Below are positions 1 through 7,998 of a DNA stretch of 64,000 nt, piece by piece. Location of the stretch: NCBI GenBank assembly GCA_040756995.1, contig JBFLYK010000011.1, forward strand, positions 62,001-126,000. The letters are read 5' to 3'. This DNA is from BP-133 sp040756995. Its GTDB lineage: Bacteria; Actinomycetota; Acidimicrobiia; IMCC26256; BP-133. Within the stretch, counting starts at the first letter, position 1; every line of letters starts with the position of its first letter. The position numbers were made by a program, and so were the translations under genes. Under the pieces are notes generated by a model. The model searched no databases. It saw nothing but the letters and a program-made list of their open reading frames with translations, and was not told where the DNA came from.

Positions 1-450
1 TCACGACCGAAGAGCAACACGCCGCCGATGGTCGGCACGTCATGACCCTGATGAGTGGTCAGTAACCGGAGGGTGCGCAGGTCGCTCCGGCGCAGGCTCC
101 GCACCGAGGCGAACAACTCGGAAGCAGAAGCAGCTCGGAAGTCGACCACTTCGGAGCCCACTTCCGGCAACGGCACTTCGTCGTAGGACTCGTGCCAGGC
201 CGAGCGTCGGAGCTCGCCGATCAACTCCGGATCGGCACGACGGTTCGTCGAACCGACCCGCACGAACACCCCCTCTTCGGGGCCAAGCCGCTTCAGATGG
301 TGCGGACGCGCCGAACTCGGGAACACCTCGACCGCCACCACCTGGGTCTTCCGCCACGGAAGAACCTCGAGTTCGGGCGCGAGATGGGGAGCGATACCGT
401 CATTCACAAGACTGGCGAGGCGTTCCTCCACCGCCACCGACAGAGCGGCA
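1..450 (-). pseudogene. AlbA_2/divergent AAA_4 ATP-binding protein, fragment running off the left edge
   Basis: On the minus strand the frame read leftward from about 450 gives recognisable coding sequence, including WRKTQVVAVEV, then GVFVRVGSTNRRADPELI and finally TIGGVLLFGR at the left edge. These are hallmark stretches of the Schlafen AlbA_2 / divergent AAA_4 'putative DNA binding' family. The frame has no stop and leaves the window on the left. At its 5' side the family sequence stops at roughly 430-450, where the tail of an unrelated PIN-domain gene begins on the other strand. The N-terminal part, with the start codon, is therefore missing, so I call it truncated. The function in this family is poorly defined (nucleic-acid binding, often in mobile or defence contexts). 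Confidence 0.6.
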
Positions 451-570
451 TCGCCGAAGCTGTGGATGGACGCCTACCTCGCCGCCTTCGCCCTCGCGGG
501 CCAGCTGACCCTGGTGACCAGCGACCGCGCCTTCAAACAGTTCCGCGGTCTATCGCTGACGTTGCTCTGA
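451..570 (+). pseudogene. VapC-like PIN toxin, C-terminal remnant
   Basis: The plus frame ending with TGA at 568-570 encodes SPKLWMDAYLAAFALAG, then TLVTSDRAFKQFRG, then a hydrophobic tail. This is the C-terminal third of a VapC PIN-domain ribonuclease: the conserved Asp of the WxDAY motif and the T-x-D acidic residue near the end are both present. The same frame has stops upstream (for example near 183), so the N-terminal acidic residues and start codon are absent and no antitoxin precedes it. It reads as a decayed toxin whose 5' part was lost at the junction with the AlbA_2 fragment. Confidence 0.6.
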
Positions 571-575
571 ACCGC

Positions 576-1919
576 TTAGTCCTGTATTTGGTGACGGGGT
601 CCGGCGGCTCGTGCCCGGAGGTAGGCGAGCACGAAGCGTTCGCCGTCTGGTCGGAGGGCCAGGGTGTGCGGTGTGAGCCGTCGGCCCGTGCCGTATTCCC
701 ACGTGGATTCTGATTCGTCGAGGATGTCGAAGATCCGCCACCAGCGCAGGGGCCGCCAGATGGCAGAGGAGAGCTGGTTCGGCGTGAGGGGGCCCGTGCT
801 GGTGGACCACCCTTGGGCGGCGACGATGGGACCGATGTCGGCGCCCAGGTCGCCTTGTTCGACGCGTCCGTGGAGGAGCCTCAGCCCCACGAGCTCGGTG
901 AGCATACGGGTGAAGTCCTCGCCGTCTTCGGTTTCAGAGGCGACCGCTGCCCACAGGCGGTGGGGGGCCTCCAGCAGCTCGGCGCCGTGGGCGGTGACGT
1001 GCAAGCGGCGTCCGCGTCGGCGGACGAGGCGCAGCCGGCTGGCGGCGTCCCGCACGGTGGCAAGCTGGGGCACGTCGGCCTCCGAGCGGGGCGGCTTGGG
1101 CCAGTCCCACCATCCGAACCGTTCCACCGCCCTCAGGACCGCGGCGCGGGCCAGGTAGTGGCTCTGGGTGAGCTCGGCTCCACCGGTCTGGGCGGCCAGG
1201 TCGAGGAGCCAGCGCATCGGAGCGACCGCAGCGGCGGGATCGGCTGGCGGCTCGACAGGATGCAACAGCCGGTTGGCGACCGAGGCACGCCACTGCTGGT
1301 GGAGGGGATGCCGGGTGGAGTCGATCCATCTCCCGACACGCTCGGTGGTGACCAGCCCAGCCAGGCTCTGGCCGGGCGGGAGATCGAGCGGACTGGTCAA
1401 CACCATCTCGGTGATCGACCCCGCGTGGCTCCGCCAGCGGGCACGACCGGGGACGAGCTGCCCGGCGGCCACGGCATCACCGAGGGCCCGTTCGACCGTC
1501 TCCAGCGCGCGGGCCTCGTCGACGCCCATGACCGAACCCCAGGCGAGCACGGATGTGTCGGGCGGTTCGACGCCGGACGACCGGTGGGCATCGCGGTACG
1601 CGGTGGCCCCAGCGTCGGAGTCCTGAGCCCAGGCGGCAAGCACGGCGGAGGTGCGCGCCGAGCGGGCGACCGGGGCGAGCCGGTGCAGGCCGAGCTCATC
1701 GAGGAGCTCGGCCGTCGCTTCAGCCAGCCCGGCCCAGTCTTCCTGGGGGTACTTCCGGGGCAGCTGCCACCACAGGAACTGTTGCAGCGCCGCCTGGTGG
1801 ATCATCTCCGTGCCCTCGCCGACGGTCAGGGCGTCAGCCACGGGTTGCACGGCCATCTTCAGATCCGGACGTCGAGCCTCGACGCGGCGGACGGCCTCGG
1901 CGACGTCGTCGACGCTCAT
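576..1919 (-). CDS. Hypothetical protein, 447 aa
   Basis: No family recognised. The protein is soluble, rich in Ala, Arg, Leu and Trp, with no signal peptide or membrane segment. Residues around 300-345 (DAASRLRLVRRRGRRLHVTA) look like a winged-helix segment of the kind seen in actinobacterial DNA-binding proteins. I start at the ATG at 1919 because it overlaps the stop of a small upstream frame (ATGA) and because the sequence upstream in the same frame is an unrelated, arginine-rich readthrough. A longer version starting at 2171 would swallow the pseudogene fragment described below. Confidence 0.6.
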   Translation of the reverse strand: MSVDDVAEAVRRVEARRPDLKMAVQPVADALTVGEGTEMIHQAALQQFLWWQLPRKYPQEDWAGLAEATAELLDELGLHRLAPVARSARTSAVLAAWAQDSDAGATAYRDAHRSSGVEPPDTSVLAWGSVMGVDEARALETVERALGDAVAAGQLVPGRARWRSHAGSITEMVLTSPLDLPPGQSLAGLVTTERVGRWIDSTRHPLHQQWRASVANRLLHPVEPPADPAAAVAPMRWLLDLAAQTGGAELTQSHYLARAAVLRAVERFGWWDWPKPPRSEADVPQLATVRDAASRLRLVRRRGRRLHVTAHGAELLEAPHRLWAAVASETEDGEDFTRMLTELVGLRLLHGRVEQGDLGADIGPIVAAQGWSTSTGPLTPNQLSSAIWRPLRWWRIFDILDESESTWEYGTGRRLTPHTLALRPDGERFVLAYLRARAAGPRHQIQD

Positions 1920-2098
1920 CGGCTGCCGCCTCGTCGCCTCTCGACCCCGGTGTCTGACGCGTGGTCCAGTACCGCGTGGAAGCCCGAGTCGTCCGCCAGG
2001 TGAAGGAAGCTGTGGCCGCGCAAGGAGCCGTCGTCGTCCAGCACCGCCCAACCGTGGCCCGCGATCCCGAGGATCGCCTTTGAAGTCACCCTGGTCAT
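1916..2098 (-). CDS. Small hypothetical ORF, 60 aa
   Basis: A short frame starts with ATG at 2098 and ends in an ATGA overlap with the 447-aa gene, which suggests translational coupling. The part from about residue 13 (GHGWAVLDDDGSLRGHSFLH) looks protein-like. The first dozen residues come from an out-of-frame reading of the neighbouring pseudogene. It may be the tail of a protein rejoined after a frameshift rather than an independent gene, so confidence is low. Confidence 0.3.
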   Translation of the reverse strand: MTRVTSKAILGIAGHGWAVLDDDGSLRGHSFLHLADDSGFHAVLDHASDTGVERRRGGSR

Positions 2099-2217
2099 AC
2101 GTGTTGGCGAAGGATGTCGGGGTGATCCCGAGTGGACAACGCCCGCAACTCCTGGTGTTGGCGTCTGTCAAGCGCGTGGTCGATGGCGAGGAACTCGTAG
2201 TACTGATACTCGCTCAC
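2064..2217 (-). pseudogene. Frameshifted remnant of an actinobacterial 'SEYQYYEF' protein
   Basis: A GTG at 2217, behind a strong GAGGAGGT ribosome site (about 2225-2232), opens a frame reading SEYQYYEFLAIDHALD and then ELRALST. This is the typical beginning of a conserved actinobacterial hypothetical family. At about 2127-2131 the similarity jumps to another frame (ITPTSFANTYDQGDFKGDPR) and then stops. The gene thus has a frameshift and lacks most of its length. The intact ribosome site indicates recent decay. The family assignment is from memory of the N-terminal signature, not a search. Confidence 0.55.
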
Positions 2218-2406
2218 CGCTGGCGACCTCCTCTCTCGAGCGGCTGCCCTGACCATAGACGCCGCTCCCCGAGACCCGCGGGGGACCCACCGCCGCCCAC
2301 GTCGGCCCCAGTGTCGTCGACGTCGCGGGCTCCCCCGCCAACTCGACGTCATCGTCGCCAACGCCAACGCAGGACCTCTCCGATCTCGTCGCCAGGCTCC
2401 GGCCCG

Positions 2407-2694
2407 GCCGGGTCGGGCCAGAGCCTTCGGCGAGCATTCGACGGTCAGCTCCTCGACCAGGAGCGACTCCGCCACCTCGTCGAGCTCGGCGCCGGTCAGG
2501 AGGTTCTCCCCGGACTCGAACGACTCATCGCCACCGCCACCAGCCTCGCCATCGAGGTGGTGGGCAACCACATGGCTGGTAGACCCGACCTTCCCGACAC
2601 AGCGGTGAAGGACGGGCGTGTCAGCCAAGACGAGGTCGATGAGATCCTCGGCCAGCTGGCGTACGGCGAGCGTCCCGCATCAGGTGGACGTTGA
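2407..2694 (+). CDS. Possible hypothetical protein fragment
   Basis: The plus frame ending at 2694 shows a strong bias for G or C in third codon positions from about 2460 to 2640, and encodes helical sequence such as LVELGAGQEVLPGLERLI and QDEVDEILGQLAYG. Upstream of about 2430 the frame becomes Pro/Arg/Ser-rich and looks non-coding, and no start codon with a ribosome site is visible, so the 5' boundary is arbitrary. It may be a 3' remnant. The stretch 2220-2406 before it holds nothing I recognise. Confidence 0.3.
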   Translation, partial: AGSGQSLRRAFDGQLLDQERLRHLVELGAGQEVLPGLERLIATATSLAIEVVGNHMAGRPDLPDTAVKDGRVSQDEVDEILGQLAYGERPASGGR

Positions 2695-2697
2695 TCC

Positions 2698-3420
2698 TCA
2701 TGCCGCCACAGTGGCGAGCGCCGATTCGGCTCGCTGGCGACGTTTGCGGAGGGTGAGGGCTTTGGTCCCGGTCTCCTCCGCGAGCGTCTCGATGGGGACG
2801 TCGAGGACTCGGGTGAGGAGGATGAGTCGGGCCCCGCAGGGTCGGAGGTGACCGAGCCGCACGGCCTCGGTCACGAGGTCGACGAGTTCGTCGGTCGACG
2901 ACCGGTCTTGCGGTGCTGAGGCCACGGCGCTGCTGGTCGACTCGGCGAGCGGCTCGGTGAGCGGCTCGGTGGCCAGGCGGAGGCGGCGTTCCCGGCGGCT
3001 GGTGCGCCAGAGGACCTGGCGGGTGTCGTGGAGGAGGTTGGCCGCTACCCGGGCGGGGCGGCGGTCGCAGGGGTAGCGCCGGATCCGTTCGAAGGCGGCT
3101 TCGACCACGGCGGTGGCCACTTCCTCGGGGTCGCCGGTGAGCCGGTAGGCGGACATCAAGGACTTCAGGCCGGGCATGAGGGCCTGGAGGACGGTCTGGG
3201 CGGCGAGGTTGTCGACGGCGGCCCGGCGAAGGAGAGCGAGGAGGAGCCGGTCGCTTTGCGCCGGTCGTCCCCGACGCTGGATCTCGGCCACCACCTCCAC
3301 GAGGTCCGAGAAGCCGCCCAGAGCGGGGTCGGAGGCCCACCCGGCCAGCGTGCGGGCCGCCTGGGGGGAGCGGGCGAGGTGGAGCCACTCGTCATAGAGC
3401 CGGTCGAGGAACTGCGGCAT
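2698..3420 (-). CDS. Sigma-70-like regulatory protein
   Basis: A 240-aa basic protein. The C-terminus contains a region-4-type helix-turn-helix (residues about 200-235, VLDVPIETLAEETGTKALTLRKRRQRAE). The middle (residues about 95-140, DPEEVATAVVEAAFERIRRYP) resembles sigma region 2, so it looks like a divergent ECF-type sigma factor or sigma-like regulator. The ATG at 3420 follows AGGAGGT with a short spacer. It is transcribed away from the pilus/conjugation operon. Its upstream DNA contains four 12-bp CTGAACG repeats and a perfect CTGAACGG palindrome, which suggests tight control. It is a candidate to recognise the element-specific promoter motif at 3,818, 15,060 and 34,655; that link is inference. 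Confidence 0.6.
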   Translation of the reverse strand: MPQFLDRLYDEWLHLARSPQAARTLAGWASDPALGGFSDLVEVVAEIQRRGRPAQSDRLLLALLRRAAVDNLAAQTVLQALMPGLKSLMSAYRLTGDPEEVATAVVEAAFERIRRYPCDRRPARVAANLLHDTRQVLWRTSRRERRLRLATEPLTEPLAESTSSAVASAPQDRSSTDELVDLVTEAVRLGHLRPCGARLILLTRVLDVPIETLAEETGTKALTLRKRRQRAESALATVAA

Positions 3421-3470
3421 CGGGACCTCCTGGCAGGTGGGCTGACCTGCGGCGGAGGATCCGAGGAGGC

Positions 3471-3558
3471 TCTGAACGCCGCTCTGGACGGCGGTCTGAA
3501 CGCCGTCCTGAACGGCCGAAGAAATCCGGCCGGTCTCGGTCCGTTCAGCCCTGAACGG
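3471..3558. promoter_or_regulatory. Iterated CTGAACG operator upstream of the sigma-like gene
   Basis: Four contiguous 12-bp units (3471-3482, 3483-3494, 3495-3506, 3507-3518) of the form TCTGAACGCCGN are followed by a perfect inverted repeat CCGTTCAG-CC-CTGAACGG at 3541-3558. The same half-site in direct and inverted orientation, just upstream of the start at 3420, looks like a regulator binding array. Isolated CTGAACG copies also occur at 3784-3790 and, inverted, around 3824. Confidence 0.55.
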
Positions 3559-3817
3559 GCGGGCACTACGGGCGATATGTGACGTTCGGGCGGTTCGACC
3601 CGATGAGATGGGCGTGGGGACGAATCGGACGAAGTCGACGCACTTTTCGCATCTATTCCGGCAGAGGGGACTAGTCCCATTTGGCTACCGCGATAGTGGT
3701 GGGCGGACCGGAGCAACGGAGTTCGACACCACCGAGGTGCGTGTCCGTCGAGTGGCTCGGGCCAACCTTGAGATGACTGCCCGACTGAACGAGCCATCCC
3801 CGAATCCGAAAACTTGT

Positions 3818-3850
3818 GTCGCGTTCAGGCGGGCGCGACGCGCATAGGTG
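3818..3850 (+). promoter_or_regulatory. Element-specific promoter motif, copy A (pilus operon)
   Basis: GTCGC, 17 bases, then GCGCATAGGTG. The same two boxes with exactly the same spacing occur at 15060-15092 and 34655-34687, each 35-60 bp before the first gene of a transcription unit. The CATAGGT box sits where a -10 element would be for the gene starting at 3884. The rest of 3559-3883 has no recognisable gene. Confidence 0.6.
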
Positions 3851-3883
3851 GAGTTGGAACCACCGGGGACCGGAGGAGGACGC

Positions 3884-4459
3884 GTGACACTCATCCCCCG
3901 AGCTTGGAGCCGTCACCGGGAACGGGCAGTCTTCGGCCTCGCCGTCTTGGTCGCCGTGGTGCTGGCCGCGTGCTCCTCGGACGGTCCCCAGGACGTGGAG
4001 GGGAACCGTCCGACCACGACCACGTCGACCGTCCCCACGACCACGACGACGACCACGCGCGATCCGCAGGCGGCCGCGGTGGCCGCCTACCGGGCGTTCT
4101 GGCAGGCGTTCCTCGCCGCCGCCGACCCGATGAACCCGGAGGACCCCCGCCTCGCTGAGCACGCCACGGGCGAGGAACTGGCCGCGGTGCGGAAGTCGTT
4201 TCTGGCCGCCAAGGCGGCCGGCAACGTGATCCGGGGCAATCTCGACCTGGCGCCGAGGGTGGTGAGCGCCGACGCGACGACGGTCGTCCTGCGCGACTGC
4301 TACGGCGATACCACGGGGCTCTACAACGCGGCCACCGGAGAACGCCAGGACAAGGACGACCCCCGCCGTCTGTTGGTCACCGCCACCGTCACGCTCGTTG
4401 ATGGGGTCTGGAAAGTCGCCTCGATCAAGTACGAGGGGGACGGATGCACCGCCTCGTAA
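3884..4459 (+). CDS. Predicted lipoprotein, first gene of the pilus operon
   Basis: A 191-aa protein with an N-terminal basic stretch, a hydrophobic segment and a lipobox (VVLAAC, Cys at about residue 31), followed by a Thr-rich linker of about 20 residues and a globular domain. The domain (AYRAFWQAFLAAADP through LVDGVWKVASIKYEGDGC) has the look of an NTF2-like fold with a W-K-V-x-S strand near the end. The GTG at 3884 is chosen because GGAGGAGG precedes it; a GTG at 3848 lies inside the promoter motif. The 3' end overlaps the next gene by 16 bases. The likely role is a surface-anchored accessory of the pilus (inference from operon). Confidence 0.6.
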   Translation: MTLIPRAWSRHRERAVFGLAVLVAVVLAACSSDGPQDVEGNRPTTTTSTVPTTTTTTTRDPQAAAVAAYRAFWQAFLAAADPMNPEDPRLAEHATGEELAAVRKSFLAAKAAGNVIRGNLDLAPRVVSADATTVVLRDCYGDTTGLYNAATGERQDKDDPRRLLVTATVTLVDGVWKVASIKYEGDGCTAS

Positions 4460-5280
4460 GCGTTCTCCTCGCCGGGGTCGCGCTGCTGCTCGTGATACCG
4501 CCGGGTCCTGCGCTTGCCCGGGCCTCCGCCTACGGCTGGAGCGACAGCTCCGGCGTGGGCGCCGAGGCCCAGTTGGAACAGCCGGTCGACTCGAGGCGCA
4601 CCCGGATCGGCAGCGCCCCCCGGCCGCGTTGCACGTACGACGTGATGAGCGCTGCGGACGTTGACATCGCTGAGCACATGGCCGGGAACGGGATGGGGCC
4701 GAGCCGCGGCGAGGGCCCCGGCACCTGGTACTGGAAGACCTGCATCGACGCCAACGGTCTGGCGTCGGCGACGGTCGCCTGGAGCCCGCAGCGCGCCGAC
4801 CCGGAGAGCGTCGCCCGGCGGGCCCTGCGGTACACGTCGCTCCCCGACCCGGCGATCGGGATGAGCCCGCCGACCGAGCGGGGTGCGGTGGTCAACGTGC
4901 CGCTGTGGTTGTGGGTGAACCCCCAGGCGTGGAGCCCGACCGTGGCGACCGCCACCGTCGACGGCGTCACCGTGACCACGATCGCCCGTCCCACCCGGGT
5001 GGTGTGGAGCCTCGGAAACGGCGACGAGGTCGTCTGCGACGGTCCCGGCACGCCCTACGACCCGGCCCGCCCGGAAGCCGAGCAGCACTCGGACTGCACC
5101 TACCTGTTCGAGCAGGCGGGAACGTTCACGATCACTGCCACGATCGAGTGGCACGTCACATGGACGGCGGTCGGCACAGCCGGCGGTGGCGACCTCGGGG
5201 TCGTCCGCCGCTCGGCGTCCACGACCGTCGCGGTGTCTGAGATCCAGGCCCTCAATCGGGCCCCCGCAGAGGAGGACTGA
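4444..5280 (+). CDS. Secreted PKD-like domain protein
   Basis: A 278-aa protein with a clear Sec signal peptide (hydrophobic residues 4-25, cleavage near ALARA). The second half contains a PKD/Ig-like pattern (VVWSLGNGDEVVCDGPG then YLFEQAGTFTITATIEW) with paired cysteines. Such proteins accompany actinobacterial Tad loci and T4SS-like clusters and are thought to be exported. It overlaps the lipoprotein gene by 16 bp and the SAF gene by one base (TGATG), so all three are translated together. There is no enzymatic motif. Confidence 0.65.
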   Translation: MHRLVSVLLAGVALLLVIPPGPALARASAYGWSDSSGVGAEAQLEQPVDSRRTRIGSAPRPRCTYDVMSAADVDIAEHMAGNGMGPSRGEGPGTWYWKTCIDANGLASATVAWSPQRADPESVARRALRYTSLPDPAIGMSPPTERGAVVNVPLWLWVNPQAWSPTVATATVDGVTVTTIARPTRVVWSLGNGDEVVCDGPGTPYDPARPEAEQHSDCTYLFEQAGTFTITATIEWHVTWTAVGTAGGGDLGVVRRSASTTVAVSEIQALNRAPAEED

Positions 5281-5951
5281 TGTCTCCGACGGTGACCTCC
5301 AACGGCACCACACGCGCTGCTGCTTCCCTCCCGGCCACGCCGGCGTTGTCGTCCAGCGCCCGGCGGAACCGGTCCCGGGTGGCGGCCGGCGCTCTGATCC
5401 TGGTGGCCTGCACGCTGGCCGCCGTCGTCATCTACGGGCGGGTCGGTGACCGCCGGGCGGTCCTGGCCGTGGCCCGGGGCGTCGACGTCGGCGAGACGCT
5501 CGAGGCCGGCGACCTGCGGGTCGTCCATGTCTCCACCGAGCCGGGACTGCGCACCATCCCGGCGGGGCAGCGGTCCGCGATTCTGGGTCGGCCGGCGGCC
5601 GTCCGCCTGGTGCCCGGGAGTCTGCTGTCACCGGCCGAGATCGGTGACGGCGCGGCGCTCCCCGAGGGGATGGCACTGGTGGGTGCCATCCTCAAACCGG
5701 GCCAGTTCCCCCTTGGGCTCGCTCCCGGGGACACCGTGGCCCTCGTCGCCGCCCCCGCTTCGGGAGCCGGTGTGGTGGTGGCGGCGGATTCCGCGGCTGA
5801 GCCGCCGACCGCCACCGTGGTGGCCGTCGATCGGGCGGCCGACGCCACCGGCAACACGACCGTGTCCCTCCAGCTGCCCGCCAACACGGCGTCCCTCATC
5901 GCCGGCGCCGGCGCCGCCGGGCGGCTCAACCTCGTGGTGGTCGGCCGATGA
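5280..5951 (+). CDS. SAF-domain pilus assembly protein (CpaB/RcpC-like)
   Basis: A 223-aa protein with one transmembrane helix (residues about 34-55) followed by a SAF domain (residues about 62-125: VARGVDVGETLEAGDLRVVHV and LLSPAEIGDGAALPEG) and a C-terminal beta-rich part. SAF proteins of the CpaB/RcpC type act in the periplasm or cell wall in Tad pilus assembly. It is shorter than full-length CpaB and fits the simplified actinobacterial form. The ATG overlaps the upstream TGA, and the 3' end overlaps the ParA-like gene by 4 bp (ATGA). Confidence 0.7.
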   Translation: MSPTVTSNGTTRAAASLPATPALSSSARRNRSRVAAGALILVACTLAAVVIYGRVGDRRAVLAVARGVDVGETLEAGDLRVVHVSTEPGLRTIPAGQRSAILGRPAAVRLVPGSLLSPAEIGDGAALPEGMALVGAILKPGQFPLGLAPGDTVALVAAPASGAGVVVAADSAAEPPTATVVAVDRAADATGNTTVSLQLPANTASLIAGAGAAGRLNLVVVGR

Positions 5952-6679
5952 ACGGGCTGCTCGCCGTCACGTCCGCCAAGCACGCACCGGGGGTGACTGC
6001 CGCCACCATCGCCCTGGCCGTCGCCGCCGGCCCGCTCCCGACCTCGTTGGTGGTGGAGGCCGACCCCGGCGGAGGCGACTTGGCGGCGCGCTGCGAACTC
6101 CCGGTCGAGCCCGGTCTCGGTTCGCTGGCCGCCTCCGGACGGCACGGCACGCCGGTCGATCTCGCCGGTCACGTCCAGCCCCTCCCGGCCGGGCCGTTCG
6201 CCTTGCTGGCCCCTCCGTCGCCGTCACTGACCCGCAGCGCCCTGGGCGCCCTCGGGGGCCGTCTCGCCGACGCGTTCGGGGCGTGGCCGGGCACCGTCGT
6301 CATCGACTGCGGGCGGTGGGACCCCTCCGGCCCAGCCGTTGCGCTGGCCAGCGTGGCCGACGCGCTCCTCGTCGTCCTGCGCCCGACGGTGGAGGGCGTC
6401 GAGCACGTCCGCGCTCGCCTCGACGACTTCCGCTCGGCTGGTGCGAGAACGGTTGCCGCCTTGCTCGTCGGCGATCGTCCCTATCCCCCGGCCGAGGTCG
6501 CCGCCGCCCTCGGGATCCCGGTCATCGGAACCCTTCCGTTCGACAGCCGCGGCGCGAAGGCGCTGGAACGCCAGATGATCGGGGCCGACACGCGGCGCAG
6601 CACGATCGTGCGGGCCGCCCGCAGCGCCCTCGATGCCCTGGCGGGGACACGGCCGGCGAGCTCGGAGGTGGGCCGGTGA
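5948..6679 (+). CDS. Degenerate ParA/MinD-like protein of the Tad locus (TadZ/CpaE-like)
   Basis: A 243-aa protein with the fold signature of ParA/MinD ATPases: an opening P-loop position (LAVTSAKHAPGVTAATIALA), VVEADPGGGDLAAR, VVIDCGRWDPSGPA, and ADALLVVLRPTVEGVEHV. The P-loop lacks the signature lysine pair (K-G-G-x-G-K), so ATP hydrolysis is doubtful. CpaE/TadZ proteins direct the pilus machine to its cellular site and are frequently degenerate. It lies between the SAF gene and tadA with ATGA/GTGA overlaps. A second degenerate homologue lies at 30763-31692. Confidence 0.65.
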   Translation: MNGLLAVTSAKHAPGVTAATIALAVAAGPLPTSLVVEADPGGGDLAARCELPVEPGLGSLAASGRHGTPVDLAGHVQPLPAGPFALLAPPSPSLTRSALGALGGRLADAFGAWPGTVVIDCGRWDPSGPAVALASVADALLVVLRPTVEGVEHVRARLDDFRSAGARTVAALLVGDRPYPPAEVAAALGIPVIGTLPFDSRGAKALERQMIGADTRRSTIVRAARSALDALAGTRPASSEVGR

Positions 6680-7998
6680 ACGGCCTGCCGGTTCCCGACG
6701 AGGGCCTCGTCGCCCGCTTCCGAGCCGCCGTCGGCCACCGCCTCGCCGAGCGGACCGCGGCGGCGCAGCGGGCCGGCGATCAGGCGCTCGACCGCGACGA
6801 TCAGATGGCCCTCGCCCGGCGGTTCCTCAACGAGGAGCTGGAGCGCTACGCCGCCGAGTGCCTGGCCGCCGGCAGGCCCCTCCCGGGTGAGGACGAGGAG
6901 GAGGCCGTCGCCAATGCCGTCTTCAATCGGCTGTTCGAGCTCGGCCGGCTGCAACCGCTCCTCGACGACGAGCGGATCACCGACATCATCTGCAATGGGC
7001 ACGACCAGGTGTTCCTCGTCTACGCCGACGGCCGGAAGGTGCCCGGCCCGCCGGTGGCGTCGTCCACCGACGAGTTCATCGAGATGCTGCGGGAGATCGG
7101 CCGCCGGTGCGGGCTGTCCGAGCGGGAGTTCAACCCGACCCGGCCGTCACTCAACGTGCAGCTGCCGGACGGGAGTCGCCTGTTCGCGGTGGCGTGGGTG
7201 TGCGAACGGCCCTGTGTCGCCATCCGCCGTCATCGCCACATGAAGGTGACCCTCGCCGACCTGCGCCGCCTCGGGGCCATCGACGCCGGCCTGGAGGCCT
7301 TCCTCGGCGCCGCCGTGCGCAGCCGCAAGCAGCTCCTCGTCTGTGGAGCCACCGCAGCCGGGAAGACCACCATGCTCCGGGCCCTGGCCAGCGAGATCCC
7401 GCCCGAGGAGCGGATCGTCACCATCGAAACCGAGCTGGAACTGGGCCTCGACCGGTTCCCCGAGCTCCACCCGGACTGCGTCGCCCTCGAGATCCGCGAA
7501 GCCAACGTGGAGGGTGCCGGCGCGGTCACCGCGGCGGATCTGGTGCGCATGTCGCTGCGGATGAACCCCTCTCGCGTCCTCCTCGGCGAGGTCCGGGGCG
7601 CCGAAATCGTGCCGCTCCTCAATGCCCTGAGCCAAGGCAACGACGGCTCGATGTGCACCGTGCATGCCGACTCGTCGGCCACGGTGTTCAACAAGCTGGC
7701 GCTCTATGCCCTCCAGGCTCCGGAGCGGCTCCCGCTCGAGGCGACGAACATGCTCGCCGCCTCGGCCATCGACCTCGTCGTGTGGATCGCCAAGACCAAG
7801 CATAGCCGGTTCGTCGGTTCGGTCCGCCACGTCGTCGCCGCCGACGGCCCCACGGTCGTGACCAACGAGCTGTTCCGACCCGGCCCCGACGGGCGGGCAG
7901 TGCCCGGTGACCCGATCCCCATGGAGCTGCTCGCCGACCTGGAGGACGCAGGCTACGACCGTTCCCTGCACCTGCGCCCGGGCGGGTGGTGGGCATGA
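6676..7998 (+). CDS. tadA: Tad pilus secretion ATPase TadA/CpaF
   Basis: A 440-aa secretion ATPase of the PilT/VirB11 superfamily. Walker A is GATAAGKTTM (about residues 222-231), the Asp box is IVTIETELEL, Walker B is RVLLGEVRG and the His box is MCTVHADSS. The N-terminal helical domain and the 'RRHRHMKVTLADLRRLG' arm are typical of CpaF. It powers pilin polymerisation from the inner face of the membrane. The GTG at 6676 overlaps the previous stop (GTGA) and the 3' end overlaps tadB (ATGA). The catalytic motifs are intact. Confidence 0.9.
   Translation: MNGLPVPDEGLVARFRAAVGHRLAERTAAAQRAGDQALDRDDQMALARRFLNEELERYAAECLAAGRPLPGEDEEEAVANAVFNRLFELGRLQPLLDDERITDIICNGHDQVFLVYADGRKVPGPPVASSTDEFIEMLREIGRRCGLSEREFNPTRPSLNVQLPDGSRLFAVAWVCERPCVAIRRHRHMKVTLADLRRLGAIDAGLEAFLGAAVRSRKQLLVCGATAAGKTTMLRALASEIPPEERIVTIETELELGLDRFPELHPDCVALEIREANVEGAGAVTAADLVRMSLRMNPSRVLLGEVRGAEIVPLLNALSQGNDGSMCTVHADSSATVFNKLALYALQAPERLPLEATNMLAASAIDLVVWIAKTKHSRFVGSVRHVVAADGPTVVTNELFRPGPDGRAVPGDPIPMELLADLEDAGYDRSLHLRPGGWWA

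Noticed and set aside
2095..2628. 177-aa minus-strand frame as one gene
   Set aside because: Only the part from GTG 2217 carries family sequence and a ribosome site; the upstream part is opposite a better coding frame on the plus strand.
3608..3847. Rightward 79-aa open frame upstream of the lipoprotein gene
   Set aside because: It overlaps the promoter motif, has no ribosome site and its composition is not protein-like.
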